From NCBI GenBank assembly GCA_014529385.2, contig CM043963.1, positions 67,197,912 to 67,261,911 on the forward strand: 64,000 bases of DNA. The letters run 5' to 3'. This document shows positions 1 through 10,904 of the stretch, piece after piece. The stretch comes from Adiantum capillus-veneris (taxonomy: Eukaryota; Streptophyta; Polypodiopsida; Polypodiales; Pteridaceae). Numbering within the stretch: position 1 is the stretch's first letter; each line of letters opens with the position of its first letter. The notes beneath the pieces are model-generated. The model worked only from the letters and a program-made list of their open reading frames with translations. It was not told the origin of the DNA and ran no database searches. The position numbers and the translations under genes were made by a program.

Positions 1-1150
1 CAATAGAGGTAAAAAAATCACGATGTGAGGTAATGTGATTTGTAGCACCACTGTCAAAATACCACGCACGTGAATCTACAGCAATTGACATACATGCATC
101 ATGGACAATAGGACCATAAGTGCACTCTACACTAAATTCCCATTTTGCATCAACATCAGCATCACAATCTCCTTTGATAGAAGACTCTACAATCACTGCA
201 CTTGTATTGGACCCTGTAGTGGATCCAGCCACTTTCTTCTTAGCCTCTTTTTCCTTGAATTTTGAACACTGCTTGATCAAACAAGTGATCATTAGCTTTA
301 CTATAATGGCAATGCACCTTCTTTTTCACCTTATCACCAGTATTGCCAGATGAAGTGCTGCCAGCAGAAGAATTAGGAACATAAGTTTTGCCACTTGAAA
401 CAGAACCATAAGAAGTGGTTACATTGTTGTTCACACCTTTTCTTTGAGCTGCAAAAAAATCCTGTTCAACTGCACGCTGCCTAGTCTTGTTTTTTTGGAA
501 AGTGACTCTTGAAACAGCAATGTGCATAATGCATCAAACTTGACAACTTCAGGATTTCCTTGGGTCATAAGTATTTGCAAAAGTCTGGTATGAATCTGGC
601 AAAGCATCAAGAACAGTCTGCACAAGTGAACTGTCAGAAATGACTTCTCCTGCCAAAATTAGTTTCTCGTTAACATCCTTGACACAAGCAAGGAAAGTGC
701 CCATTTCATCTTTCTCATGCATAATCTTTGATTCTAGCTCTTATGCAGCAAAGCAATTTTAGCCTCAATGCAACTTGCATAAAGACCCCCTAGAATATCC
801 CAAGCTTGTTTTGCAGATTTTGCTGAGTGGATGTGAGGAGTGATAGTGTGCTTCACAGACAATGCAATCAATGCATGAGCCTATACATCTCTTACATCCC
901 AACAACAAGTCTACTTAGCCGTAGGCAAAACAACTTTGACAGCAGCAACCCTAGCAGCAAAACTTGGAGCATCCTCAACATCATTGACATCTATAGTACC
1001 AGGATGTTCATCGATACCATGCACAATGTTCCAAACTCCCTTTGATACAAGTACATGTTGCATCATGTAATCCCACATCGGGTAATTGTCCCCATCCAAT
1101 ATGTCCTTATCAGCAAATATCTTGAACACATCTGTGTTGTTGTCAACCAT
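1..1150 (-). pseudogene. Ty1/copia Gag and protease start, broken, runs off the window
   Basis: Read on the minus strand from ATG 1150. The first 79 codons carry the copia Gag signature (LDGDNYPMWDYMMQHVL, then VWNIV). The frame then breaks, but translated pieces continue the family order: AWDILGGLYA near 800, ALPDSYQTF near 600, a zinc-knuckle remnant near 290-320, and the protease active site WYFDSGATNHIT at about 25-65. In the zinc knuckle the second and fourth cysteines have become Ser and Ala (CHYS...HLFDQA), so it could not bind zinc normally. At least one frameshift lies between 530 and 911. Gag packages the RNA and the aspartic protease cuts the polyprotein. Integrase, RT and RNase H would lie to the left of base 1. 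The family call is firm; the product is certainly non-functional as read here. Confidence 0.85.
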
Positions 1151-1490
1151 GTAAAATGCAAGTACCTGATGTAAAAACTGTGCGAAATGAGGAGAAATTG
1201 TGTGATAACAGCACGTGCTCTAAAGCACAATTCTCAGTAGATTGTATGGAGCTTGTTATGCACAATGTGATTGGCGCTAATAGAAATTCTGCACAAAATG
1301 ACAAAATTGCTTGTGCAGACCTGGCTATAGTGGAAACGGAGGTCAAAATGAAATTCTGAGCAAACCAAGCTGCGAGCTATCCCAAAACTTTTGTTGACCT
1401 ACTGATGCTTGCCAAAGCTCATTGAAATTTGAGAAAATGAGAAGGGCTATTCTGGCGACGCTGGTGACTAAGCCCAGGAGGACGTGACTT
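1151..1490 (-). other. copia 5' leader
   Basis: Untranslated stretch between the primer site and the Gag ATG of the minus-strand copia element. Short open frames on both strands here have no family signature and are not called. Confidence 0.6.
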
Positions 1491-1502
1491 GCTCTGCTAC
1501 CA
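1491..1502 (-). promoter_or_regulatory. copia primer binding site (initiator tRNA-Met type)
   Basis: On the minus strand this reads TGGTAGCAGAGC, one base off the plant consensus TGGTATCAGAGC that pairs with the 3' end of initiator tRNA-Met. It lies 2 bases inside the LTR end at 1505, exactly where reverse transcription should be primed. Confidence 0.85.
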
Positions 1503-1504
1503 AT

Positions 1505-1740
1505 TGTTGGAATTAGGGTTGCAAGGAAACGCGCATAGCTTGGAGAAGATGAAGGAATCTCAAGACACACAACACAAATTATAGTACTTAGTGTGCAATG
1601 GAAAGATAGATAGCCCTAGAGTAATGGGAATATATACAATGCAAGGGGAAAAAAACCTCCTAAAGAGGGAAAAAATACCCCGGCAGTCCTAGTGTGTTCA
1701 CACACATCACTACCACATGTATATGGTAACAAGTTCAACA
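1505..1740 (-). repeat. copia 5' LTR, 236 bp
   Basis: On the plus strand the segment starts TGTTGGA and ends TTCAACA, so it has TG...CA ends and a 5-bp inverted terminal repeat (TGTTG/CAACA). It directly adjoins the primer site. The minus strand holds a TATA-like TGTATATATTCCC near 1625-1640. The second LTR and the target duplication partner are outside the window; the flanking base string at 1741-1745 is AGAGG. Confidence 0.8.
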
Positions 1741-1862
1741 AGAGGAGTAGGTTCTACACAATGTTGCAAAGGCAAGGGGGATCAATGATCCCAGATCATT
1801 GTTGATCAAGGGCCATTCGATCCATTTGGAGGGATAAATATGGCGACCACACGACCGCGGCG

Positions 1863-2190
<328 letters not shown>

Positions 2191-2490
2191 TGCATGAATG
2201 ACATTCGCGTACCTCCTTGTCCCCCTTTGGCTTTTCATTGGGAATTTGGGGGGCTACAAGCCATTATTAATTAATGGTTTTTTTATTTTTACAAACTAGA
2301 CCCTCCTATAAGTCAAAAGTTTTTTCCTTATGGTAGAACATATGGCCGGAATCCCTCCCATCATTATATATGTATATAATAGGCCCTCCTACAATGGTGC
2401 CGCCTTTGGTAGCGGCACCACCTCCGACAGTGCTATTCTTAGCTTCGACATGCCTTTGGGCAGACCAAGAAGCATTCATGAAAGAGACAT

Positions 2491-2494
<4 letters not shown>
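2191..2494. other. no gene seen
   Basis: AT-rich then mixed sequence, with a short TATATATGTATATA stretch near 2367. I see no coding signature or repeat partner in the window. Confidence 0.5.
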
Positions 2495-2587
<93 letters not shown>

Positions 2588-2733
2588 CATAATATCGGCT
2601 CCAAGTGCTCCCATACCACATGCAAAAATGACCTCTTCATTAGAGGACAAAGTTGTGTTCTTGTCAGAGTCAACATAACTCTTGATGCCTTACACCTCAG
2701 GTAGGTAGGCATGTGCAAACTACCAATGGGATT

Positions 2734-2827
<94 letters not shown>

Positions 2828-2952
2828 CCTAACATGGGCTCCAAGTGCTCCCATATCACATGCAAACATGACCTCTTCATTAGACGACAAAGATGTGTTC
2901 TTGTCAGAGTCAACATAGCTCTTGATGCCTTAAACCTCTGGTAGGTAGGCAT
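2495..2952. repeat. tandem 241-bp unit with GA tract, about two copies
   Basis: Unit 1 is a GA tract at 2495-2585 plus about 150 bp; unit 2 is a GA tract at 2736-2825 plus the same downstream sequence (shared blocks GGCTCCAAGTGCTCCCATA, TGACCTCTTCATTAGA, GTAGGTAGGCAT). The copies differ by roughly ten substitutions. Unit 2 is cut by LTR A1 at 2953 and its continuation (GCATTTGCAAACTACTAATGGG) reappears at 12202. Confidence 0.9.
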
Positions 2953-3163
2953 TGACGGGAGCAAAGCGAACCCCAAACCCCCGACGGCCTCTAAAACACC
3001 GGGGACCGAATGGAGCACCTCGAGCCTGTCATGGTAAAGCAAACAGGGGGCACCACCTAGCTTCAGCGGCTAGGACGCAAACAACACACCACCATAACAA
3101 AGTTTTCATCCAAGAGAGATGGATGCTTGGGAGTAATGATGAAAAGGAAAGGGAATGAGATGA

Positions 3164-3213
<50 letters not shown>

Positions 3214-4503
3214 GGTATAGCGGCTTAGTACTTAGGCATCACAAAAGGATGGCGAATCCGCACACCCTTCACACGTACACAAGCTCACTCCAAAACACAA
3301 GACTAGGTGGCGATTCCGCACACCTCACATGGGAAAAACATTGCAAGAAAACATACTCACAAAAGCTCAATCTTTATTTAGAGAATAAGGCGATGAAATG
3401 GGGGGCATAGGGTAGGGGAAAGATAAGGGAGAGAGTGGTAGAGCACATGGATGATAGGTGGGAGCTGATGGCGAAGACTCGCACGAGGGTTATGGCCATC
3501 ATCCTTCATTTAGTTGCCCTTCATCTTCCATAGCCAAGGGTGTAGAGGTCACGCTCAAGACAAGCATGGTGATTGTGGTGATGGTGATGGTGTGGGTGTG
3601 TGTGTGTGCACTAGGCACACACAATGCATAGTGTGTTCTTTGGTGATGTTGTGTGTTTTTGTGTGATGGTGACCCCTCTTTATATAGGGGAGGAGGGGGG
3701 GGAGAAATTCTAGAATTTAGAAATGAAGAAATCATTATCTACATAGGCCATGTGACTATGGGCCCCACTTGTCTGGCTGTGTGTATATGTGCCAGAACAG
3801 CAGTCTCATGAGAGAGAGACTAAGAGAGAGAGATGGGTTGATGAAAAAAAAAGTGAGAGGTGACATGGAGAATAAAGTAATTACAAGAGGGGAGAGAGGG
3901 GAGTGTGTTCAGAGGTGAATCTGTGTGCAGATGTGTGTGAACACAAGAAAAATCAGGTAACCACCGGGTGGGGATGGGTCTGTGGGCACCTTTTTCAGTG
4001 AAACTGAGTGTGTGTGAGTGTGGGGGAGGTTATTTAGCTACAAGACAAGAGACATGGCGCCCTTTAGAGAGAGAGGGGGGTATTTGGGTCATGGGATATG
4101 ATAGGAGAGAGAAAGAGGGGGTGGGGTATACTATTTTGGAAGATAGGGTAAGTTGCATGTGAGTTAGGGTGCATTATTGGTGAGAGGTGGGGTAGCTTGA
4201 GGGGAGAGCGAAAGGAGAAAGGACAAGGGGAAGAGAGAGGGGGTTGACCTTTTGAGTGGAGGAGAGGAAAAGGGACACCCGGCGGGGCAACAATGAAGAA
4301 AAAGGAGGCAAGGTGGGGATGGGTTACCCTGCAGGCATGAGGTGGCCTATTTTACCTTTCTTATATATTTACATAATCATACTTTATTTTTTCCTTACTT
4401 TTGTCCAATGCTTTTTATCACTCCCTCCCTAAGAGGGGGTTTTCATGGGGTGGGGACGAGAGAAGAGGGGTATGGGAGCTTGGCTTGTGAAAAGCCCCCA
4501 TCA
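2953..4503 (-). repeat. A1 3' LTR, 1551 bp
   Basis: Plus strand begins TGACGGGAGC and ends CCCCCATCA. Contains a (GA) tract at 3167-3207 and, on the minus strand, a clear TATA box TATATAAAGAG at about 3677-3686. The matching copy is 10644-12201. Open frames inside it recur only because the LTRs are duplicates. Confidence 0.95.
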
Positions 4504-4506
4504 TTA

Positions 4507-4519
4507 GCCCTCCCCTTTT
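4507..4519 (-). promoter_or_regulatory. A1 polypurine tract
   Basis: Minus strand reads AAAAGGGGAGGGC, 3 bases before the 3' LTR. This is the purine run used to prime plus-strand DNA synthesis. Confidence 0.85.
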
Positions 4520-4648
4520 GGCTAGAGGCATTCATGTCTCTAGCTCATCTGTTTGATCATTATCGTCGGAGGTGGTGGCTGATGGTGTGTTCTCATTTGG
4601 AATGTCAATTGGTGGAGCTTGGTCAAATCGAAGAAAATAAGGTTTAAG

Positions 4649-5323
4649 TCACCAACCATTTACCCTGGTTTTATGAAGTTTTCCATCAGCCTCCATAAGC
4701 GGGTAGCTTCCATTGGCATACTTTTTCCTGATGATGAAAGGGCCTTCCCATCGGAGTAGGAGTTTCTTATCCTTGCGCGTGTCGAAGCGATTGTCGTAGC
4801 GGAGCACCAACATTCCTTTCTTCAATTCTTTTTTCCGGAGATGCTCGTTAAAGCTAAGCCGTCTATGCTCTGCTTGTGCTGCATAATAATTTATTGCTTC
4901 TTCTCTGTCTAGCTGCAGTCTTTCCAAGTTGATGATGTGATCTCTCAAATGCATGTTGGGCTGTTGAAGCTGGCTTGCCATTACTCTGAGACTTTGTAGT
5001 TGCACTTCAATGGGCAAGATTGCTTCCTTACCAAATACTAGATGATACAGTGTGAATCCCAAGGATGTACGAAATGAAGTTCTGTAGGCCCATAAAGCTG
5101 GTAGTAGATGCTTATCCCAGTCTCCAGGATGATTGTTTACCTGCTTGGTAATAATTTTAGAAACCATTCCATTTACCTTTTCAACTAGGCCATTACATTG
5201 AGGGTAATATGGTGAAGAGTGCCTCCTTGTAATGCCCAGTCTCTGCATTAATTCTCCTACCAAGTCTGCTCTGAAACCTGGCCCTCTATCAGAGATGATC
5301 TCTAAAGGTGTGCCAAACCTACA
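4649..5323 (-). pseudogene. A1 integrase catalytic core and C-terminus
   Basis: Same reading frame as the upstream pol segments; separated from them by a TGA at 5321-5323, where the related element C has a Cys codon (ICCKFG). The segment holds the second catalytic Asp (IISDRGPGF), the catalytic Glu region (NGLVEKVNGMV) and the C-terminal DNA-binding part (LLLRWEGPF...HKTRVNGW). Integrase joins the cDNA to host DNA. Reads through to a natural stop at 4649. Inactivated only by the upstream stops. Confidence 0.88.
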
Positions 5324-6298
5324 TCATATGTGCTCGTAGATAAAGTTAGCTACCTCTACCGCTGTGATTCTAGTGGTGGCTGTAGCCTCTGCCCATCTAG
5401 TCATGTAGTCGATCCCCATGATAATGTAGAATTTTCCTGAGTTGGCCCTAGGTAATGGCCCAATGACATCGATACCCCATTTTTCAAATGGGCCATATGA
5501 GAGAATAGGTGTCTGTGGTTCAGGCATAAGTGACCTAGTGCCGGCCTTTTGACACAACTTACATGTTTTGCACCAGTGGTGTACATCACGGTTGAGGCTA
5601 GGCCATATGAAGCCTGCCTGCAAGATTTTCCTACTTGTTATGTCTAGGGCAAAGTGACCACCACAAACCTCGTCGTGACAGCTAGCAATTACTCCCGTGA
5701 TTTCCTGAGAGAGAGGGACCTTCCTGAGTATTTGTTCCGTACCCTTACAATACAAACCGTCATTGATGAGTCGATACCTTGTGGCCTTCCGCGTCAGCCA
5801 TTGGTTCTGTCCCTTTGTTAAATCTGATGGGCATTCCCCTGTTTCCAAAAAATGCATGATGTCAGGAAAGGCATCACTTCCTTGAAATAGAGGGAGCTTT
5901 AGTTTTATTGCTCCAACCACCACTTCCTGTAGTCTTTCACTTGCTAGGGCATCTGCTTCTTGGTTTTGAGCCCTTGGGATATGGTGTATTTGAACTTCTT
6001 CAAACTTACCCAACAAGGTTTTTACACCACTTAAGTGAGTCCTTAAACTAGGATTCTTGCATGTCCATGCTCCATTTACTTGCCTTACCAGAAGTAGAGC
6101 ATCCCCAAATACATTAAGGCATTGTACACCTTGCGAGACGCACCATTGTAGACCCTTGGTTAGTGCTGCATACTCAGCTTCATTGTTAGAATGTGAATCT
6201 AACAATTGGCCCAACGAAAATACCTGTGTCCCTTTGTCATCAAAGACCACTATGCCTGCAGCTGCTTTGTCGGACGCTCGCTTGTAGGCTCCTTTAAA
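5324..6298 (-). pseudogene. A1 archaeal-type RNase H and integrase N-terminal half
   Basis: Begins just after an in-frame TAG at 6296-6301 region. First part is a second RNase H (SNNEAEYAAL with catalytic Glu, FGDALLLVRQV with Asp, EADALA with Asp); the first Asp position appears as FKG where relatives have FDG, so one catalytic residue is missing. Then the integrase zinc module (H and H in HDEVCGGHFAL, then CKTCKLC) and the first catalytic Asp (WGIDVIGPLP). A dual RNase H arrangement is the hallmark of Tat-type elements. Ends at the TGA at 5321-5323. Confidence 0.88.
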
Positions 6299-7615
6299 CT
6301 AGAGAGAGTGTGCTCCTTCTACCATCGGTGGTACTGGAGGTAATCGGACTTCTCCTTCCTTAGATTGCTTCTCCTTCCCTTCAAAGACTTGGTAGGTCAT
6401 GAGTCCCCCCAAACTTGCCCTTGTCGTGCTTTCTACATGTACCGTGTAGTCAAACTCTTGCAGACGAACTAGCCATTTAGTAATTCTAGCAGACACATCC
6501 ATGTGTTGTACAACATAGGGAAATATTTCATCCGTGGTTAGAATCACAAATTGCTTAGGCAGCAAATATGACCTAAACTTTGTAGTTGCAAATCTAAGAG
6601 CTAGGACTAAGTGTTCCACATGGGTGAAACCTTTCTCTCCTGCTGTCATCATTCGACTAGAGAAGTAGATTGGCCTCATGAAAGATGTCGTCGTATACTT
6701 TTGGAGTAGCACAGCCCCCAATGAGTCATCACCAACACTTGAGGTGACATAGAATTTTTCATCCCACTTAGGTGGTGAGATAGTTGGCAGAGTGGCTAAG
6801 ACCTCCTTTACCTTGTTGTAGTGATGTTCGCTTTCCTCGTCCCAAGTGAAAGTTGATCTTTGAGTGAGTTGTTGCAGTGGTAGAACAAGTTGTGATAGTA
6901 GATGTATGAATCTACTTAAGTACCTCACCTTCTGTATAAAAGAGAACAGTTGACGTGCGGTTGTTGGTGAAGGTAGGGCTATGAGTGCGGACACCTTACT
7001 TGGGTCGGCGTTGATACCTCTTGCTGAAATTTCATGGCCTAGTAGAATGACTTTACTCTCCCCAATGTGACATTTATCCACATTTAATTGCCCACCTAGA
7101 CTCTGCAACCTGGACAAACCTTCAGTTACCTTTTCTAAATGTGAAATACGGGAGCTATATATACAAAAATCATCAATGAACACTCTTATGGATGTTCCAA
7201 AGAACGGTTGAAAAACATATGTGACATATCTTTGGAATGTGGCAGGTGCATTTGTGAGACCAAATGGCATAACTCTGTATGCAAAACAACCCCATGGCGT
7301 GATAAAAGTGGTTTTTAGCTGATCTTCCAAGGCTATGCGTATTTGAAAGTATCCAGAATAACCATCACAGACGGTATACCATTCAAAACCCGCTACTTCA
7401 TTCAGAATTTCATCCAAGAAAGGGAGAGGAAAGCGGTCTCTCTTTGTAGCTGCATTTAGTGGTTTGTAGTCAACACAAACCCTCCACTTACCATTCTTTT
7501 TAGGAGTCACCACTACGGGTGACACCCATTCTGAGTTTTCTACAGGATAGATGAATCCCGCCTCCAGCAGTTTCCTTACCTCGGCCAAGAGTGCCTTTTC
7601 TTGTATGACCCCCAG
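6299..7615 (-). pseudogene. A1 reverse transcriptase and first RNase H
   Basis: 429 uninterrupted codons from 7588, preceded in the same frame by 9 codons after a TGA at about 7613-7615. RT motifs in order: [69 protein letters not shown] and the catalytic FIDD (VFIDDFCIYS). The first RNase H follows (SSVGDDSLGAVLLQK, ALRFATTKFRSYLL). RT copies the element RNA into DNA. All catalytic Asp residues of the RT box are present. Confidence 0.92.
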
Positions 7616-8296
7616 TCATCGTAGCTTTTGTACAACTGGTTTTACCCCTTCCTTCAGCTTAATATGATGTTCCACCACTGTAATGCCTGTGATTCTTTCA
7701 TAGTTGTCAATGAACAGGTTAGGAAATCCCATCAACATTTGCAAAAAACTATCTTTCTCCTCAAGTGTTAATTCCGTAGACAACATACCCTTCAACCTAC
7801 TTCCTCCTAGGCCAGGTGATTTTCTCTCCTCTTCATTGGGTTTCCCTTTTGGTGATGGATCACCAGTTGTGCTTACCCTTTGTGGATCCTTCATAATGAT
7901 ACCCATCACATCAATGGAACTGTCACTTTCGTCGGTGGAAGTGTTCTCCTCCTCAGAACTGGAAGATTCGCTAGTGGTTTCATCTGCCGATGTTTCCAGA
8001 TTCATTTGCTTCTGCTTGCCAATCCTCATGTCGTAGTAGATTGTCTCCCCTTTCTTACCGGTCATGCATAGAAGGCCAGTACCCCAGTCCTGTTTTGCCT
8101 TCATGGCCATCAACCATGGCCTTCCCAAAATTAGTGGATAGCCCTCCCCCTTAGTAGGCATTACAAAAACATCTACCTCTACCTCAGTGTTGAAAGCTTT
8201 GATTTTCACGGCACTTACCACACCCACACACTTTACTTTTGCGTTGTTTGCCATCTTTGCCTTGCATGGAGAAGGCCTGTCAACCTCGAGCCCTAA
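7616..8296 (-). pseudogene. A1 protease C-terminal half, acidic linker and RT start
   Basis: Same frame as neighbours. Contains the retropepsin flap/end motif YPLILGRPWL, an acidic Ser/Glu-rich linker (SESSSSEEENTSTDESDSS), and the lead-in to RT (EHHIKLKEGVKPV). It is cut off from the active-site half by TGA at about 8294, where the sister copy A2 has CGA (Arg): a CpG transition. The next stop, after QKLR, also looks like CGA turned to TGA or an equivalent change. Confidence 0.88.
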
Positions 8297-9786
8297 TCAA
8301 AGCATCATAGCTTCGCTCATTACACAGATTTGTGCACCTCCATCAATGTAGGTGTTTCCAAACCTCTTTCCTTTTATGTTTACATCGACAATTGGAAGGA
8401 TGTCATCCATGTTGCATCCCGAAATTGCTCCGGCTACCTTTGTTTTGGAGCGTCTTGTACTTACCATTTTAGACCATTGTCGCCTTACTTTTGGTGCAAG
8501 ATGTAGCAGCTGTGGCCATGTAATCTTCGGTCCTTGCTTTGCCACATCCAATGTTAGATCATAGGGCTTAGAACTTTCCCCTAGCTGGAAGTCGGTGATT
8601 CCCAATTTCCGTCGTGGCCTGGATGGCCTCTTGCTAGTTTCTCCTCTCATGCTTCTCTCATCATCTAATTGTGTAGCTTTCTCCCTCCTAGCTCTTTTCA
8701 CAGTCATGGCTTCAAGTTGTTCTAAAAAGGTTACCTTCTCCTTACCCTTGTCCCTCTCCTTTGCTCTGGGTGGATCCACTACTATGGCTTTTCCTTTCTC
8801 TTCTAGCCTTATGATGTTTACAGGGCGATCAGGTGGTGGGGTTGGTGGAAGAGGTGGGATGGATGCTTGTAGTGGTGTTTGGGGTGGATGTAGAATTTGT
8901 GTTGGTGGGGGTGGTGCTCGGAGTGGGGGTGTTCTTTCTCTAGGGGGTGACAATTGGTTTCTCCTACCTCCTCTATTATAGTTTTGTCGTGGTTTGGGAC
9001 AGTAGTACATACCGTGACCACCATCTTCTCCGCAGTTGTAGCAATGATACTCCCTGTTTTGTCGTCGTGCTGTTCCAGGGTCTTGATCTCTTTCTTGACT
9101 CCTCCCTTGCTGTATTAAGTGGACAGACAAATTCTGCAGTTGGTCAGTAATATTGGCCAACATATCTTGTTGGTCATCTCTTACCCCAAGAGCCGGTGGT
9201 GGTGGTATGGTGGTTGTCGTAGTTGCTGGTCGACGCGATGTTCCTGCTTCTGTTGACTCGGTTTCTTTGGCTTTCATTCGCAGCTTCTTGTCCTTTAGGC
9301 GAGCAATCTCAATGGCTAACTCGTACGTAGCCGGGAATCTACCTTTCACCTTCTCCTTGAGAAGCGGCCATAAGCCATGCGTGAACCGATCTTTTTTTAG
9401 GAAATCGGGTGCGGCTTCCCCCCTTGTCAGTGACTCAACCCACCATTCCCACAAATCCACGAATTTGGACTCATAGGTGGCATTTCTAAAAGACCCTCCT
9501 GATTCAAGTCTCTCAACTTGTCCCACAACTTTTCTGAAGTGGTACCTCCCCCAAAGCGCCTCTTAAAAGCGGTTTTTAAGGGTTCCCAGTCATCCTTGGT
9601 TGCTTGTGGAAGTGCATTGTACCATGATCTAGCTTTTAGCTTCATGAGATGCTTAAAGATTCTAACACGGGATTCATCTGTATCTTTGTTGCTCACTACA
9701 CATGCTACTTCAAAGTCATCTAGGAATTTTGTTACCAAATCCTCCCCCTTCTTTCCTTTAAATGTTGGAAATGCTACACTTGCCAT
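8297..9786 (-). pseudogene. A1 Gag with zinc knuckle, running into protease active site
   Basis: Start chosen at ATG 9786 (MASVAFPTFKGKKGEDL); a longer start at 9816 is possible. The capsid-like retrotransposon gag domain covers the first ~110 codons (LKARSWYNALPQATKDDW). A one-base indel near 9490 shifts the frame; the remainder runs from about 9526 to 8297. It includes the rest of gag (FVDLWEWWVESL), a Pro-rich stretch, a zinc knuckle CYNCGEDGGHGMYYC with one extra residue compared with CX2CX4HX4C, and finally the protease active site YIDGGAQICVM. The motif is DGG rather than D(S/T)G, as in A2 and C, so it is a lineage trait. Confidence 0.9.
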
Positions 9787-9869
9787 GATTACTGAGAGAG
9801 AGCTAGAAAGACACATTGCTTAACTTGCAAAAGTTTTTTTCTTCTTTACAAGGAGGCGTGTATACCCTC

Positions 9870-10088
9870 TTATACTAGGACATAGATTAAAACTTCAAAC
9901 GGTACATTGCCTTGTACCAAAGGTAAGACAAATGGTTGATCTGATGCCAGAACCTCCAAAAAACGCTCCCCACCCGGCATGGTGTCAATGACGTGTTGGT
10001 AGTGAGCCTTCAAATCCAGTATTACCTTGATTGAGCGTACACGTGTTGGTATGTGTGATCTGTCTTGAGGTAGGTTGTACTGATTCAT
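9870..10088 (-). CDS. small leader ORF in A1, unknown
   Basis: 72 codons (MNQYNLPQDRSH...), starting 18 bases after the end of the upstream leader frame and in a different frame. I recognise no domain. It may be a shifted continuation of that frame or chance. Confidence 0.3.
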   Translation of the reverse strand: MNQYNLPQDRSHIPTRVRSIKVILDLKAHYQHVIDTMPGGERFLEVLASDQPFVLPLVQGNVPFEVLIYVLV

Positions 10089-10105
10089 GTGAAGCTTAGA
10101 GGTGC

Positions 10106-10570
10106 TTACTCACTGTCCAAGCTTGTGGGAGAGGGTGGTGTTCTTTCCTGAAACAAACTCAGTAGATCCCTAGTTTCTCTAGTGAGAGTGTGAGCCAATG
10201 CTTCCGTTATCTGTGCTGCAACATCAGGTGCGACTTGAAAACTGACTGTGATAATTACCTCGGTGACTTGAGTTACCCGATTCTCAAAGTAGAATAGTGT
10301 TGATTCTCTATTGTGTAGAGCTCCTTCCATTTTGTTGTTGTGGGTTGGTTGTAGGTTGCGGACATGGTTTCGACCTTCTCCTTCTTCTTCTTGGCACTTG
10401 GCCTATGTATATCCACTGGGTTTGGCGTGTTGGTTGCTCTCCCACTGCAAATCGATTACCGTTACGCCTGGCACTCGAGCTTCGATGGAGATGCGGAGTT
10501 CATCTAGTTGTGCTTGGAGCTCTTCTTCTTCTGTTGTCCAATTAGCAAATCCTGCTAGCCATTCATCCAT
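10106..10570 (-). pseudogene. A1 upstream ORF between primer site and gag
   Basis: A frame of about 154 codons from ATG 10570 (MDEWLAGFANWTTEEEEL) to a stop at 10106, broken once by TAG at 10403-10405. It is acidic and likely helical in its first part (EEEELQAQLDELRISIEARV) and has a second helical stretch (AAQITEALAHTLTRETRDLLSLF). I do not recognise the family. It lies where some Tat-type elements carry an extra frame ahead of gag; its role is unknown. Only the part after the internal stop has its own Met (10330). Confidence 0.5.
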
Positions 10571-10623
10571 TCACAATAGTTTAGGGGTTTCAGTCTTGTA
10601 AACTGAAGGGTTTCATGAAAAGA

Positions 10624-10641
10624 TCCTCAGTGGGGGCACCA
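10624..10641 (-). promoter_or_regulatory. A1 primer binding site
   Basis: Minus strand reads TGGTGCCCCCACTGAGGA, two bases inside the 5' LTR. It closely matches the site of element C (TGGCACCCCCACGGAGGA), so both prime from the same or sister tRNA. It is not the initiator-Met site; I cannot name the tRNA with confidence. Confidence 0.8.
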
Positions 10642-10643
10642 AA

Positions 10644-10861
10644 TGACGGGAGCAAAGCGAACCCCGAACCCCGAACCCCCGACGGCCTCTAAAACACCGG
10701 GGACCGAATGGAGCACCTCGAGCCTGTCATGGTAAAGCAAACAGGGGGCACCACCTAGCTTCAGCGGCTAGGACACAAACAACACACCACCATAACAAAG
10801 TTTTCATCCAAGAGAGATGGATGCTTGGGAGTAATGATGAAAAGGAAAGGGAATGAGATGA

Positions 10862-10904
<43 letters not shown>

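Noticed and set aside
3499-3735. Frame MISSFLNSRISPPPPP with a His-Thr run
   Set aside because: Another LTR A frame with a GT microsatellite, repeated at 11197-11433 and 62787-63029. No independent gene evidence.
3968-4162. Identical 64-codon frame (MGMGLWAPFSVKL) in three places
   Set aside because: It lies in the A LTRs (also 11666-11860 and 62360-62554). Identity reflects recent LTR duplication, not coding selection; it runs antisense to element transcription.
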